Position numbers and translations under genes: made by a program
Part shown: one piece after another, positions 51,667-59,262 of the stretch
Position numbering within the stretch: the stretch's first letter is position 1
How the letters are laid out: the number at the start of each line of letters is the position of its first letter
Source of the DNA: Polyangiaceae bacterium
Lineage (GTDB): Bacteria; Myxococcota_A; Polyangia; Polyangiales; Polyangiaceae
Length of the DNA stretch: 64,000 nucleotides
Direction of reading: 5' to 3'
Assembly: GCA_025936115.1 (NCBI GenBank)
Contig: JAICTZ010000028.1
Coordinates: 23,341-87,340, forward strand
The notes under the pieces: generated by a model
Told to the model about the DNA's origin: nothing
The model's database searches: none
What the model saw: only the letters and a program-made list of their open reading frames with translations

Positions 51667-51888
51667 ATGGAGCCCGAAGCGAAGCGCGCAACCTCGAAGC
51701 TCTGGAAGGCGCATCCGGACGACGAGATCGAGGTTCGCGAAGCGCTGGAATCGGTCGATCGGGGCGAGCTCCTGTCAGCCGAAGCATCTGAAGCATTCGT
51801 CTGCTGGCTCGAAGGGGAAGATGACGAGTCGTGGCGCGCCGAGTGTAGGCACGTAGTACGCGGGCACTGCTGGATCTCTGAGACGTAG
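51667..51888 (+). CDS. Small acidic protein, possible antitoxin
   Basis: A 73-residue protein. The core IEVREALESVDRGELLSAEA followed by SEAFVCWLEG resembles the C-terminal, toxin-binding part of ribbon-helix-helix-type antitoxins, but the DNA-binding strand is not obvious. It is followed by a broken frame that resembles a RelE/ParE-type toxin end (51965-52110). It may be a surviving antitoxin of a decayed pair, or a chance short gene. No clear Shine-Dalgarno precedes the ATG. Confidence 0.4.
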   Translation: MEPEAKRATSKLWKAHPDDEIEVREALESVDRGELLSAEASEAFVCWLEGEDDESWRAECRHVVRGHCWISET

Positions 51889-51964
51889 TTTCCCGCGAGC
51901 TTAAGCAGTCGGTCGTGCATACGCTCATTCTCCACGGCGGAACAGCTTCCGGGCTCCTGCGACT

Positions 51965-52110
51965 ACGAAAGCCAAGGGAATGCCTGTCGGTCGTGCTTGG
52001 GTGCGACCGTTGGAGGACGAAACCTGTGGCTTTGGTACCGCTTCAGCGACGATGAGGTCATCCTCGTCACGGCGACAACGGACCCTGCGGTTCCGTGCGA
52101 GGACGATTAG
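51965..52110 (+). pseudogene. Possible remnant of a RelE/ParE-like toxin
   Basis: One frame reads KAKGMPVGRAWVRPLEDE up to about 52020. The adjacent frame then continues NLWLWYRFSDDEVILVTATT and stops at 52110. 'R-LxYRFxDDxVIL-T' is the typical end of this toxin fold. There is no start codon and a frameshift is needed, so it is non-functional if real. The match is short and the call is tentative. Confidence 0.3.
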
Positions 52111-52126
52111 CCCAGACGCTTGTCGC

Positions 52127-52152
52127 ATCGAACCAGCGACACGAGGATTTTC
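52127..52152 (-). repeat. Left tRNA-Phe 3'-fragment (putative att remnant)
   Basis: 26 bp identical except at one base to 58014-58039. Read on the minus strand it is the anticodon-loop-to-T-arm part of a tRNA-Phe (GAAAATCCTCGTGTCGCTGG, then TTCGAT). The surrounding bases keep a GCCCAG-like acceptor piece at 52110-52115, but the T-arm 3' side is degraded. It marks the left border of the CBASS island. Confidence 0.65.
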
Positions 52153-52254
52153 GATCTAGATCAGGCGGCTGTGACCCGCAAAACTGCACGTTCGTCGTGG
52201 ATGCGCCCCGTGTAGCGGATTGCTCAGTCACACAGGCCCGGTGCCCGTCGTCGC

Positions 52255-53157
52255 TTACAGGTACGTCGCCACCTCTGCTGTGTTCACGAGGACGACTTGC
52301 GCCTTGTCCGCATCGCGTTGCTTGACGTCGTCCAACCCTAGATGCCGAAGCACATAGAACAGTAAAGCTTGGCGGCATTCTAACCTGACCTGCCCTTTGA
52401 TCATGCCGTAGTCGAGTTCGACGCTGCGCCGGTGCGCCTCGTTCAGGCGCGGGCTTGGCCCAAGCGCCAGCGAAACCATCGTGTGCCACTGCTTGTCAGT
52501 GGCGGGATCTGCGCCGCCCTGCTCCATCCCCTCGACGCGGAGCATCCGCCCTATGACGAAGTCACGGAATTCTAGTCGCGTGTGACAAAATGCACGCGCA
52601 TGCCACCGGAAACCGTCGTGAGCCAAGGCGTGCGGACTGATCGTTCTGGACTGCGGTTCCGGTCTGCTCATCGACTGGTAGACTATGCTCATCGCCTCTC
52701 CCTCTCGGATTGCCCGCAGGACTGAGAACAGCGTGTTAGCGTCGATTGCTCGGCCAGGTACGGGCGTAACAGCCATGGGAGGTACCCACCCCATGAAGCT
52801 GCTTCCTGTAGGTAGGCCAGTGGCTCGGGCGAGCAGCTCGTTCATGTACTTGGCGGCATCGTCGGTCTGGTAGAGCGAACGAAACTCGGGGCCGGCCACG
52901 TACACCCGCGCGCGACGGTCATAAACCGCATTGCCGGGTGCAGCCTCCAGATACCTGGCGAGGTCGAGTGACGCCTGAGGAACCGAGATTCCGAAGAATT
53001 CGGTTAGGTCGCTGCGATTTAGCCGCCCTTCCCAGCGGAGGCGAAAATCAATGAATTCCAGCCGTTGCTCTTGGCTCCAACGTGGCCCTCGCAAATTTTC
53101 CGGCTGGGTCGGAATGCTCACAGGAAGAATTCTGGCACGCGTCGGGCCTGGACGCAT
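52255..53157 (-). CDS. capW: CapW/BrxR-type WYL-domain transcriptional regulator
   Basis: A 300-residue (or 288 from GTG 53121) repressor found with CBASS and other phage-defence loci. The N-terminal winged helix is RWSQEQRLEFIDFRLRWEGR, then LNRSDLTEFFGISVPQASLDL and NAVYDRRARVYVAG. The WYL domain (about 125-200) contains AMSIVYQSMSRPEPQSRTISPHAL and DGFRWHARAFCHTRLEFRDFVIGRM, and a WCX-like C-terminal domain follows. It is divergent from capV with only 28 bp between the outer start codons, so it can control both directions. Known CapW proteins repress their CBASS operon until infection; the ligand that relieves this is unsettled. Confidence 0.88.
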   Translation of the reverse strand: MRPGPTRARILPVSIPTQPENLRGPRWSQEQRLEFIDFRLRWEGRLNRSDLTEFFGISVPQASLDLARYLEAAPGNAVYDRRARVYVAGPEFRSLYQTDDAAKYMNELLARATGLPTGSSFMGWVPPMAVTPVPGRAIDANTLFSVLRAIREGEAMSIVYQSMSRPEPQSRTISPHALAHDGFRWHARAFCHTRLEFRDFVIGRMLRVEGMEQGGADPATDKQWHTMVSLALGPSPRLNEAHRRSVELDYGMIKGQVRLECRQALLFYVLRHLGLDDVKQRDADKAQVVLVNTAEVATYL

Positions 53158-53171
53158 CTAAAAACTAAGCG

Positions 53172-53177
53172 TATAGT
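53172..53177 (+). promoter_or_regulatory. Possible -10 element of the CBASS operon (leaderless transcript)
   Basis: TATAGT at 53172-53177 lies 9 nt before the GTG at 53186, so transcription would begin at or next to the start codon. No Shine-Dalgarno precedes either the GTG or the ATG at 53195. The short gap is AT-rich and carries outer CTAA/TTAG arms (53165-53183), a possible CapW operator. No convincing -35 box was seen. Confidence 0.35.
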
Positions 53178-53185
53178 AATTAGAC

Positions 53186-54223
53186 GTGGCAAATATGACT
53201 TCCCTCGAAACGTCCTCGGAGGCTTCCGTCAGTCGCCCATTTCACATTCTCGCGCTTTCGGGGGGCGGGTTTCGCGGCTTGTACGCGGCAACGGTGCTGA
53301 AGTGCCTCGAGGCTTCCCTGGGCGCTCCTCTAGCAAGAAGTTTCGATCTGCTCTGCGGTACGTCAGCTGGTGCGTTGCTCGCGTTAGGGCTTGCCTGCGA
53401 GATCCCTGCTGCAGACCTCCAATCGATGTTCGAGGTCGACGGGAAGCGTATTTTCGGTTCGCGGAGTTGGCTGCGCCGTCTGTTGAACGGGTACATCTTC
53501 GCCAAGCATTCGGCCGCGGGATTGCGATCGGTGCTCAGGGACCGCTTCGGCGAGACGACGATCGGGGAACTGCGGCACCGGATTCTCGTTCCTACAGTGA
53601 ACTACGTTTCCGGCAAGTCGCAGATTTTCAAGACTCCTCACGCAAAAAATTTCGAGATGGATCATCGCGTGAGTGTGTTGGACATCGCGCTCGCGACGAC
53701 TGCGGCCCCGACCTACTTTCCGCTTCATCGTATCGGGGATAACGGCGTGTTCGCAGACGGTGGGTTGGTAGCGAACTCACCGGGCCTGTTCGGGTGGCAC
53801 GAGGCGGTTCGATTCCTCAATGCCGCTCCGGAAGATGTCCGCGTGCTTGCGGTCGGAACGATGACCGTGGGTGCTACAATCAGAGGGGCGGCCGGCTATG
53901 ACCGGGGAATTCTTGGTTGGGGCAAGAAGCTATTCGACTTAGTGATCTCTGCCCAAGAGAGCTCGACCGATGCAATGCTCCGACACATCTTGTCCGATCG
54001 ATACTATCGGATCGACGACCTTGCCACTCCCCAGCAGTGCAGGGATATCTCGACGCTGGACAGAGTATCTGCTGCATCGACGCGCGTGTTGAAGGACAGG
54101 GGCACCCTTGCGGCCCAACGGGCTCTGGGCGATCTGCAATTCGCATCGTTCAGAGGGCATACCCCTAAGTCTCCTAAATTTTTTTACGGGCCCAATAAGA
54201 AGTCAGAAGATACACCATGTTGA
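53186..54223 (+). CDS. capV: CBASS effector CapV, patatin-like phospholipase
   Basis: A 345-residue patatin-family lipase. Oxyanion motif GGGFRG (residues 26-31), nucleophile S60 in GTSAG and catalytic D191 in DGG: the full Ser-Asp dyad is intact. In characterised type II CBASS, CapV is activated by cyclic dinucleotide (3'3'-cGAMP in Vibrio) and degrades inner-membrane phospholipids, killing the infected cell. Start is GTG 53186 or ATG 53195. It overlaps the CD-NTase gene by 7 nt. Base composition here is visibly less GC-rich at wobble positions than the flanking genes, in keeping with transfer. Confidence 0.93.
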   Translation: MANMTSLETSSEASVSRPFHILALSGGGFRGLYAATVLKCLEASLGAPLARSFDLLCGTSAGALLALGLACEIPAADLQSMFEVDGKRIFGSRSWLRRLLNGYIFAKHSAAGLRSVLRDRFGETTIGELRHRILVPTVNYVSGKSQIFKTPHAKNFEMDHRVSVLDIALATTAAPTYFPLHRIGDNGVFADGGLVANSPGLFGWHEAVRFLNAAPEDVRVLAVGTMTVGATIRGAAGYDRGILGWGKKLFDLVISAQESSTDAMLRHILSDRYYRIDDLATPQQCRDISTLDRVSAASTRVLKDRGTLAAQRALGDLQFASFRGHTPKSPKFFYGPNKKSEDTPC

Positions 54224-55359
54224 ACCTCAGCTCCCTTTTTTACTCAACGGCCGAAACGCCGACGTTGGTTGACAGTCTCGACCTTTCTGAAGACCAACGC
54301 GAATTCATTGTTCAAGCGAAGACAAGCGTGCGTTCTCGGTTGAAGGCCGAACTGCCCGCGACGCTCAGACTCCTGGGGCATGATGCCAGCGCAGTCGAGC
54401 CGAGGTTCTTCACGCAGGGCTCGTGGGCGTACAAGACGTTGAACGCGCCCGCGCGCACTCCACAACAGGCTGACATTGATGACGGCGCCTATCTGCCATT
54501 GAGTTTCGTCGCAAGGACCGGGAAGCCCAGCGAGGCGAGTGCCATCTTCTTTCGCGCTGGCGAAGCCGTACTGTCGCGGCTCGCGCGGGAGCTTGGATGG
54601 AAGCTGGTGAGCACGAAACCAACGTGCATGCGGCTCGAGATTGCACCGTTCGCGCACCTCGATATTCCACTGTACGCCATCCCGGACATTGAGTTCTCGA
54701 CGCTCGAGAAGGCTGCGGCGCAGCGTGCCCGCCTCGACGCTCGCGGTGGCATTGTAATCGGTGAGGCCGAGGAAGACGTCTGGACGAACCTTCCGACGAA
54801 CTCGGTCCTCTTGGCACATCGGGAGGAGGACTGGCTGCGCTCCGATCCCCGTCCAATCAAGCGGTGGTTCCTGTCTGAGGTCGAACGCCACGGAGAACAG
54901 TTTCGACGGGTCGTGCGTGTATTGAAGGCGTTTCGAGACTGGCAATGGGCCTCCGGAGGGCCGGCGTCCATCTTGCTGATGGTCGCCGCGGGTCCGGTCT
55001 TTGAAACGCGGGACAGGCGCGACGACCTTGCGCTGCTTGACCTGGTGAGGGAGCTGCCGGCCGCCCTGAGAGCCGGTGTCTGCAATCCCGCTGATCGTTC
55101 CGAATCGCTCACCGATCGACTCGGTGCGAGTGGAGTGGAGGATGCGGCGCGAAGACTCGAGAACCTGGAAAATATTCTCCGAGACGCACTCCACGGGGCC
55201 AGTCCCGACAGCGCGTGTCGAGCGATGGTGAGCTTGTTTGGTCCGCGATTTCCGAATGAACCGGCACGCGTGAAGATCGTTAGTGCAACGTCCACCATCT
55301 CTGCGACTCCTGCGATCGCTGTACCTTCTCCACTAATCGGACGCACCAAAGCCGGTTAG
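54217..55359 (+). CDS. CBASS CD-NTase (DncV-like cyclic dinucleotide synthase)
   Basis: A 380-residue nucleotidyltransferase that makes the cyclic nucleotide signal. Active site: G68-S69 in FFTQGSWAYKTLN, metal-binding D86 and D88 in ADIDDGAYLPLSF, and D149 in FAHLDIPLYAIP. The order and spacing match clade A enzymes such as Vibrio DncV. The C-terminal helical region completes the fold, and the final residues (TKAG) end in Gly, consistent with the C-terminus being the target of Cap2-mediated conjugation. The product is predicted to be 3'3'-cGAMP by similarity to CapV/DncV systems; this is not shown by sequence. Confidence 0.93.
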   Translation: MLNLSSLFYSTAETPTLVDSLDLSEDQREFIVQAKTSVRSRLKAELPATLRLLGHDASAVEPRFFTQGSWAYKTLNAPARTPQQADIDDGAYLPLSFVARTGKPSEASAIFFRAGEAVLSRLARELGWKLVSTKPTCMRLEIAPFAHLDIPLYAIPDIEFSTLEKAAAQRARLDARGGIVIGEAEEDVWTNLPTNSVLLAHREEDWLRSDPRPIKRWFLSEVERHGEQFRRVVRVLKAFRDWQWASGGPASILLMVAAGPVFETRDRRDDLALLDLVRELPAALRAGVCNPADRSESLTDRLGASGVEDAARRLENLENILRDALHGASPDSACRAMVSLFGPRFPNEPARVKIVSATSTISATPAIAVPSPLIGRTKAG

Positions 55360-55374
55360 AGCCGCGAGCGTCTT

Positions 55375-57006
55375 TTGAGCGTATCTATAGTCAGTCAAGC
55401 CCTGGTCACACGCGGGTTTGCGTTTAGGGGTAGGAGTCCTAAGGGCGGGTGGACGTTCGAGGGCTGGCTGACCGCTGGGAATAGGCGCCATCCTGCATCC
55501 GTCTGCGTAGATCCGAAGGGGATTCAGCCGCCGGTCGTTCGTCTCCTGGACATCCCGCGCGAGCTGCAGCCAATTGCGCCCCACTTAGCAGCCGATGGCA
55601 CGCTCTGCTATCTCGCAGCGGGCAGTATCACGCTGGACGTATACGACTTGCCCGGTCAAACGCTTGCGTGCCTTGCGCGAGCTGAAGAAGTACTTGGCAA
55701 GATTCTTAGTGGGGAGATGATCGATGATCTTCGGGAAGAATTTCCTGCATATTGGGGATCTTGCCTTTGCTTCCTAGACGTTCCCGATGGTGCGTCTAAG
55801 AGGCTTTCGGGGCTTGTGTTTGGCAAAGACCCGTCCCGTGTCGGGGGGCTCGTTACTGTTACTGTCGACGCGGAACAGACGCTGCTGAAGCTCAACAAAT
55901 TTCCCCGCAGTCCCCGTGGCATCCGCGTATTTCGCGTATGGACGACGGCCAGCCCTCGTCCTCTGCAGGGCTGCGCTTGGCCACCCGCGACTCTCGGGGC
56001 CGTTTTGAGGTGGCAACACGCTCTTGACAAGCGGTGCGAAAGAAAGATCGAAAAATCCGTCCGAGACAGCTTCGTCGCGGGCTACGAACGAGTTTTCTGT
56101 TTGGTGACGGCACCAAGGTCCTCGTATGGCTTCTCCGCTGCGTTACCAAATTGTAGACTTGGGGGAAGGACTGCGCGCAGGCGCTTTTTGGATCGGCGGG
56201 TTATGCTGAAGTCGAGGATTCAACGGTTCACGCCCTGGCGTGTGGATGATGCATATGTCGCGCAGCGAAGTAATCCCGGCGGCGCGACGCTTGGCGGCAT
56301 CCGAATTGTTTTGGTCGGGTGCGGTACAATAGGCGGCTATTTGGCCGATTTGCTGACTAAATCGGGTGCTGGCGGTCAGGGCGGTGAGCTCAGTCTGGTC
56401 GATAACGATGTCTTGCTCCCCCAAAACATTGGGCGGCACCGCCTCGGTTTCAACAATGTGCTCAGAAATAAGGCAGAGGGTCTGGCGGAGGAGCTTCTCC
56501 GTGGGTATCCAACGGCCAAAATCATTGCGTGTCCGGTTGATGCGATGGAAATGTCTTTCCGTGGCATCGATCTCGTTGTTGATGCAACGGGCGAAGAGGG
56601 CTTGAGTCATCTGCTTGCACGGAAGTTAAGCGGCCGGCACCAGATTCCTTCTCTTACAGTTTGGATCGAGGGCCCCGGAACAGCGGTTCGAGGCCTCCTG
56701 CGGGATGCCGGGAACGACGCATGTCCACGCTGCCTCCGTGGCGAGGGCGGTGGTTCGATATATCCGGTTGTACTCGGTGAACTGCCGCATCGGTTTGCGG
56801 GAGAAGGCTGCGAGAGTCTCTACGTACCATTTGCCGCAACTACGTCCGTCCACGCCGCTTGTCTCGGGGCGGAGATGGCCCTCGCCTGGGCCAATCGAAA
56901 ATCGACGCCGAAGTTGCGCACGCGCATTCTGGAGCCGGGGTTTACTAAGGGGGCGGAGGACTTTGACCCGCCCCGCGCGAGTGATTGCTCGGCATGCGCT
57001 ACGTGA
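55375..57006 (+). CDS. cap2: CBASS Cap2, E2-E1 ubiquitin-conjugation-like enzyme
   Basis: A 543-residue protein of type II CBASS. The N-terminal E2-like domain has its catalytic cysteine C78 in DGTLCYLAAG. A linker domain follows, then an E1-like ThiF/Rossmann domain from about residue 310: RIVLVGCGTIGGYLADLLTK, LVDNDVLLPQNIGRH and VVDATGEEG, with likely zinc cysteines ACPRC and C-terminal CSAC. A candidate E1 cysteine lies in AGEGCESLYVPF. In known systems Cap2 joins the CD-NTase C-terminus to target molecules and primes signal synthesis. The start is TTG 55375, 15 bp after the CD-NTase stop. Confidence 0.92.
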   Translation: MSVSIVSQALVTRGFAFRGRSPKGGWTFEGWLTAGNRRHPASVCVDPKGIQPPVVRLLDIPRELQPIAPHLAADGTLCYLAAGSITLDVYDLPGQTLACLARAEEVLGKILSGEMIDDLREEFPAYWGSCLCFLDVPDGASKRLSGLVFGKDPSRVGGLVTVTVDAEQTLLKLNKFPRSPRGIRVFRVWTTASPRPLQGCAWPPATLGAVLRWQHALDKRCERKIEKSVRDSFVAGYERVFCLVTAPRSSYGFSAALPNCRLGGRTARRRFLDRRVMLKSRIQRFTPWRVDDAYVAQRSNPGGATLGGIRIVLVGCGTIGGYLADLLTKSGAGGQGGELSLVDNDVLLPQNIGRHRLGFNNVLRNKAEGLAEELLRGYPTAKIIACPVDAMEMSFRGIDLVVDATGEEGLSHLLARKLSGRHQIPSLTVWIEGPGTAVRGLLRDAGNDACPRCLRGEGGGSIYPVVLGELPHRFAGEGCESLYVPFAATTSVHAACLGAEMALAWANRKSTPKLRTRILEPGFTKGAEDFDPPRASDCSACAT

Positions 57007-57473
57007 GCTCTTGGGCGTCTTCCGACCGTCGCACGATCGTGGTGTTCAATCATGCAGTCTTAGCGACCTTCGCTGAAAGATGCCAACGCCGGTCGACGCA
57101 GCTCGAGGCGGGCGGAGTTTTGCTGGGGCGTCGTCGGGGTGAGCATTTTGAGGTCATGTACGCGACCGTCCCGGTTGCTTCGGACAGAAGAGGAAGGACA
57201 TCCTTCTGTCGCACTCCGTCAGGCCATCAAGACGTGGCTACTGAACACTGGCAGGCGAGCGGAGGTTACGTGGGTTACGTCGGCGAATGGCATACTCATC
57301 CGGAGCCCGCGCCGGATCCGTCCGCAGTAGATTTGTACGAATGGGGTACCCTTGTACAACAGATGGTCGTGCGTGTTCCCATGCTCGGCGTTATTGTCGG
57401 TATTTCAGCTCTCTACGTTGCCTGTATTGACAAGCGCGCTGAAGTTCAGAGGCTAGTCGCGATGCGTCCATAG
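56994..57473 (+). CDS. cap3: CBASS Cap3, JAB/JAMM isopeptidase
   Basis: A 159-residue metalloprotease of the JAB family. The catalytic Glu is in LEAGGVLLGRR and the zinc site is GEWHTHPEPAPDPSAVDLYEW, i.e. HxH-x(n)-SxxD (split here as EWHTHP and SAVDLYEW). In type II CBASS Cap3 removes the CD-NTase from its targets and antagonises Cap2. Start ATG 56994; an upstream TTG at 56985 is possible. It overlaps the cap2 end by 13 nt. Last gene of the operon. Confidence 0.93.
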   Translation: MRYVSSWASSDRRTIVVFNHAVLATFAERCQRRSTQLEAGGVLLGRRRGEHFEVMYATVPVASDRRGRTSFCRTPSGHQDVATEHWQASGGYVGYVGEWHTHPEPAPDPSAVDLYEWGTLVQQMVVRVPMLGVIVGISALYVACIDKRAEVQRLVAMRP

Positions 57474-58000
57474 CTGATTTGAGCCATGATCAAAGTTGCC
57501 GAGCGACGAGGCGAGTTCCTCCAGGAGATTGGAGCCGTCATGCCGGACGGCTTTGGGTCGGGCTGGAGGCGGCTCTTGCGCCTCCGAGCTGCGGAGGACG
57601 TCAAAGCTGCTCGGCGTGCTCTCAGCCGACAGGGCCGCGCGGGTACGTTCGTGCTGGGCGAGGGGAGCACGTCGACGAATGCTCGCGGCAGGTCGCGGGC
57701 GAGGTGCGCGGCGAGCTGCGCCTCCGACGTGAGTATTACTGTCCACGCGATCGTCATAGCGTGTCTGCGGCGCAGCGGGAGACTCCCTGCGCACAGCGGC
57801 CTTCAAGGACATGCTCGGCGCGCCACGCGGTTCCCGGGGGTGCAGGCGTTGGGTGTCCAGTAGCCGACGTTCGACGCGCGAAGGTGGCCGAGCTCGCGGC
57901 AAGACGAATGTGGGGAATCGGCCGCGGAACGCTGAACTGCGAGAAGACCGCGGAGACTCATCCGAGACTTCAGAAGCCCGAAGAATTTCGGAAATGTTGT
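57474..58000. other. Gene-poor stretch between cap3 and the right tRNA fragment
   Basis: About 530 bp with no convincing gene. Frames on both strands are Arg/Ser-rich and lack domains; the best plus-strand one (57486-57863, 125 residues) has no recognised motif. No integrase was found here, so the CBASS island carries none of its own in this window. Confidence 0.5.
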
Positions 58001-58039
58001 GCCCAGGGTCGGAATCGAACCAACGACACGAGGATTTTC
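58001..58039 (-). repeat. Right tRNA-Phe 3' half (putative att site)
   Basis: On the minus strand this reads as the 3' half of a tRNA-Phe: GAA anticodon within CTGAAAATCC, variable loop, T-arm GTTGG-TTCGATT-CCGAC with a pairing 5-bp stem, and acceptor strand CCTGGGC followed by A-C. It stops at the anticodon loop; the bases to the right do not continue into a tRNA 5' half. This is what integration at a tRNA 3' end leaves at the distal end of an element. 26 bp match the left copy at 52127-52152 with one difference. Confidence 0.75.
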
Positions 58040-58202
58040 AGGGCGGGATGGGGATACGGCAAGCGACGTGCCGAACGGGAAAACGGCTCCAGTCGGCACG
58101 CGAGCGAGCAGCGACGAGCAGGTAGGCCCACCCTCCCACCAAGGGGTGGGCCAAGGATCTGGCCCAGGCGAGCCATTCGTCGATCCGGTCGAGGCGGGCC
58201 TC

Positions 58203-58349
58203 GTGGAAATCATGCGCCGAGCATCGAACGCGGGGGAGTGGGCAGTCGTCGCCGATCTTGCTCGTCAGCTCGACGAGCGCCGAAAGTCTCGCGTTGGGGT
58301 CGTGAGCATCGACGCTGCGCGTGCTCGGCGCGACGGTAAGGGCTCATGA
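58203..58349 (+). CDS. Very small element-associated protein
   Basis: About 48 residues from GTG 58203 (or ATG 58212): VEIMRRASNAGEWAVVADLA and RQLDERRKSRVGVVSID in order. The helical first half and the ATGA junction with the next gene support coding. The open frame extends left into the tRNA fragment, but that part is an artefact. Unknown function; the first gene of the mobile-element module. Confidence 0.5.
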   Translation: MEIMRRASNAGEWAVVADLARQLDERRKSRVGVVSIDAARARRDGKGS

Positions 58350-58978
58350 CCGACAACTGGGACCGCCCGCCGACGATGACGGACGACGCCGTGCTCGGTG
58401 CCCTGCTCGACCTCGGGATCCATCCCGTGGAGAGATTGAGGAAGCGGCTCGCGGGCGCGCCGGGCGTCGAGCTCGCCACCGACGACGACCTTCGCGCAGC
58501 CGCCGAGCTCGTGAACCGCGTCGTCCGAACGATGCTTTGCGGCAACGACGCGGATTGGGATGGGATCCGCCGGGCTCGAAAGGCATTGGACGCGCGCGAA
58601 CGCGCGGCGCGCGCGCGCGAACGCACTATGAAGCTGGTGCTGATTTCCTGGCTGTTCGTGCTCGACGCGACGCCTCTAAAGGATTCGCGAGAGCTCGAAG
58701 ACCGCGCCCGCCAAGCCATCTTGGACGTGCAACTAATCATCGGACAACGGCCGTCGGTCGCACCGGGGAACTTATTGATCGCCGCGGGCAAGCGGGATCG
58801 GGGTGACCGCCGGAGGCGCGGCAGAGCGGCGGCGCCCGCACTGATAGTCATGAAGGTCTACGCGGTTCTGTCAGACGGTCTGGAAAACTGTTGGCCACCT
58901 GACGAAATGAATCGGTCTCTACGCGGCCGTCTGGGCGCGCTCATCAAAAGGGAGGGCGCGCGTTTTCTCGCGCCGTAA
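58346..58978 (+). CDS. Uncharacterised helical protein of the mobile-element module
   Basis: A 210-residue, mostly alpha-helical protein without a recognised domain. The middle (RARKALDARERAARARERTM) is strongly charged and could form a coiled coil; LVLISWLFVLDAT is a short hydrophobic stretch. Starts in an ATGA overlap with the small gene before it. Followed by a 65-bp gap containing a repeat of the stop-region sequence in inverted form (GCCGTAACTGCGACCG near 58972 and CGGTCGCAGTTACGGC near 59002), which is probably a transcription terminator hairpin. Confidence 0.6.
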   Translation: MTDNWDRPPTMTDDAVLGALLDLGIHPVERLRKRLAGAPGVELATDDDLRAAAELVNRVVRTMLCGNDADWDGIRRARKALDARERAARARERTMKLVLISWLFVLDATPLKDSRELEDRARQAILDVQLIIGQRPSVAPGNLLIAAGKRDRGDRRRRGRAAAPALIVMKVYAVLSDGLENCWPPDEMNRSLRGRLGALIKREGARFLAP

Positions 58979-59020
58979 CTGCGACCGCCGGGCATGATCA
59001 CTCGGTCGCAGTTACGGCGG
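58972..59020. terminator. Hairpin after the helical-protein gene
   Basis: GCCGTAACTGCGACCG at 58972-58987 is followed by its reverse complement CGGTCGCAGTTACGGC at about 59003-59018, giving a 16-bp stem with a loop of about 15 bases. It covers the stop codon of the preceding gene. No T-run follows, so it may instead attenuate, stabilise mRNA or bind protein. Confidence 0.55.
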
Positions 59021-59043
59021 CCCGAAATGCGACACATCGGGAG

Positions 59044-59262
59044 ATGTCACAAACCAAGACAAACGCCCGGCCACCTCTACCAAAACAAGACCAAGACATG
59101 ATCCGAGCCATCGTAGAAGAGCACGGCGAAAGCGCCGCCTCCCGCCTGCTGCACATCGAGCGGCGCACCATTGCTCGGTGCCTCGCCGGCCTGCCGCTCT
59201 ACGCGGGCACGCGTGCTCTGGTTGCGCAACGACTCGCGGTACTGCGGAAGGCGGCCGTATGA
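59044..59262 (+). CDS. Small HTH-like DNA-binding protein of the element
   Basis: A 72-residue protein. MIRAIVEEHGESAASRLLHI followed by ERRTIARCLAGLPLYAGTRA reads as a compact helix-turn-helix ('A-xLxIxxRTIARxLAGLP'), typical of small regulators in myxobacterial integrative elements. It is coupled to the AAA ATPase gene by an ATGA overlap. It may control copy number or excision; this is inferred from position. Confidence 0.6.
   Translation: MSQTKTNARPPLPKQDQDMIRAIVEEHGESAASRLLHIERRTIARCLAGLPLYAGTRALVAQRLAVLRKAAV

Noticed and set aside
57486..57863. 125-residue frame after cap3 as a further CBASS gene
   Set aside because: No motif, Arg/Ser-rich, and competing frames on both strands look equally random; Cap3 is normally the last gene of this system.
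57999..58202. Open frame beginning VGIEPTTRGFSG that would extend the small gene at 58203 to the left
   Set aside because: This peptide is the classic false translation of a tRNA 3' region on the opposite strand; the bases are the tRNA-Phe fragment.
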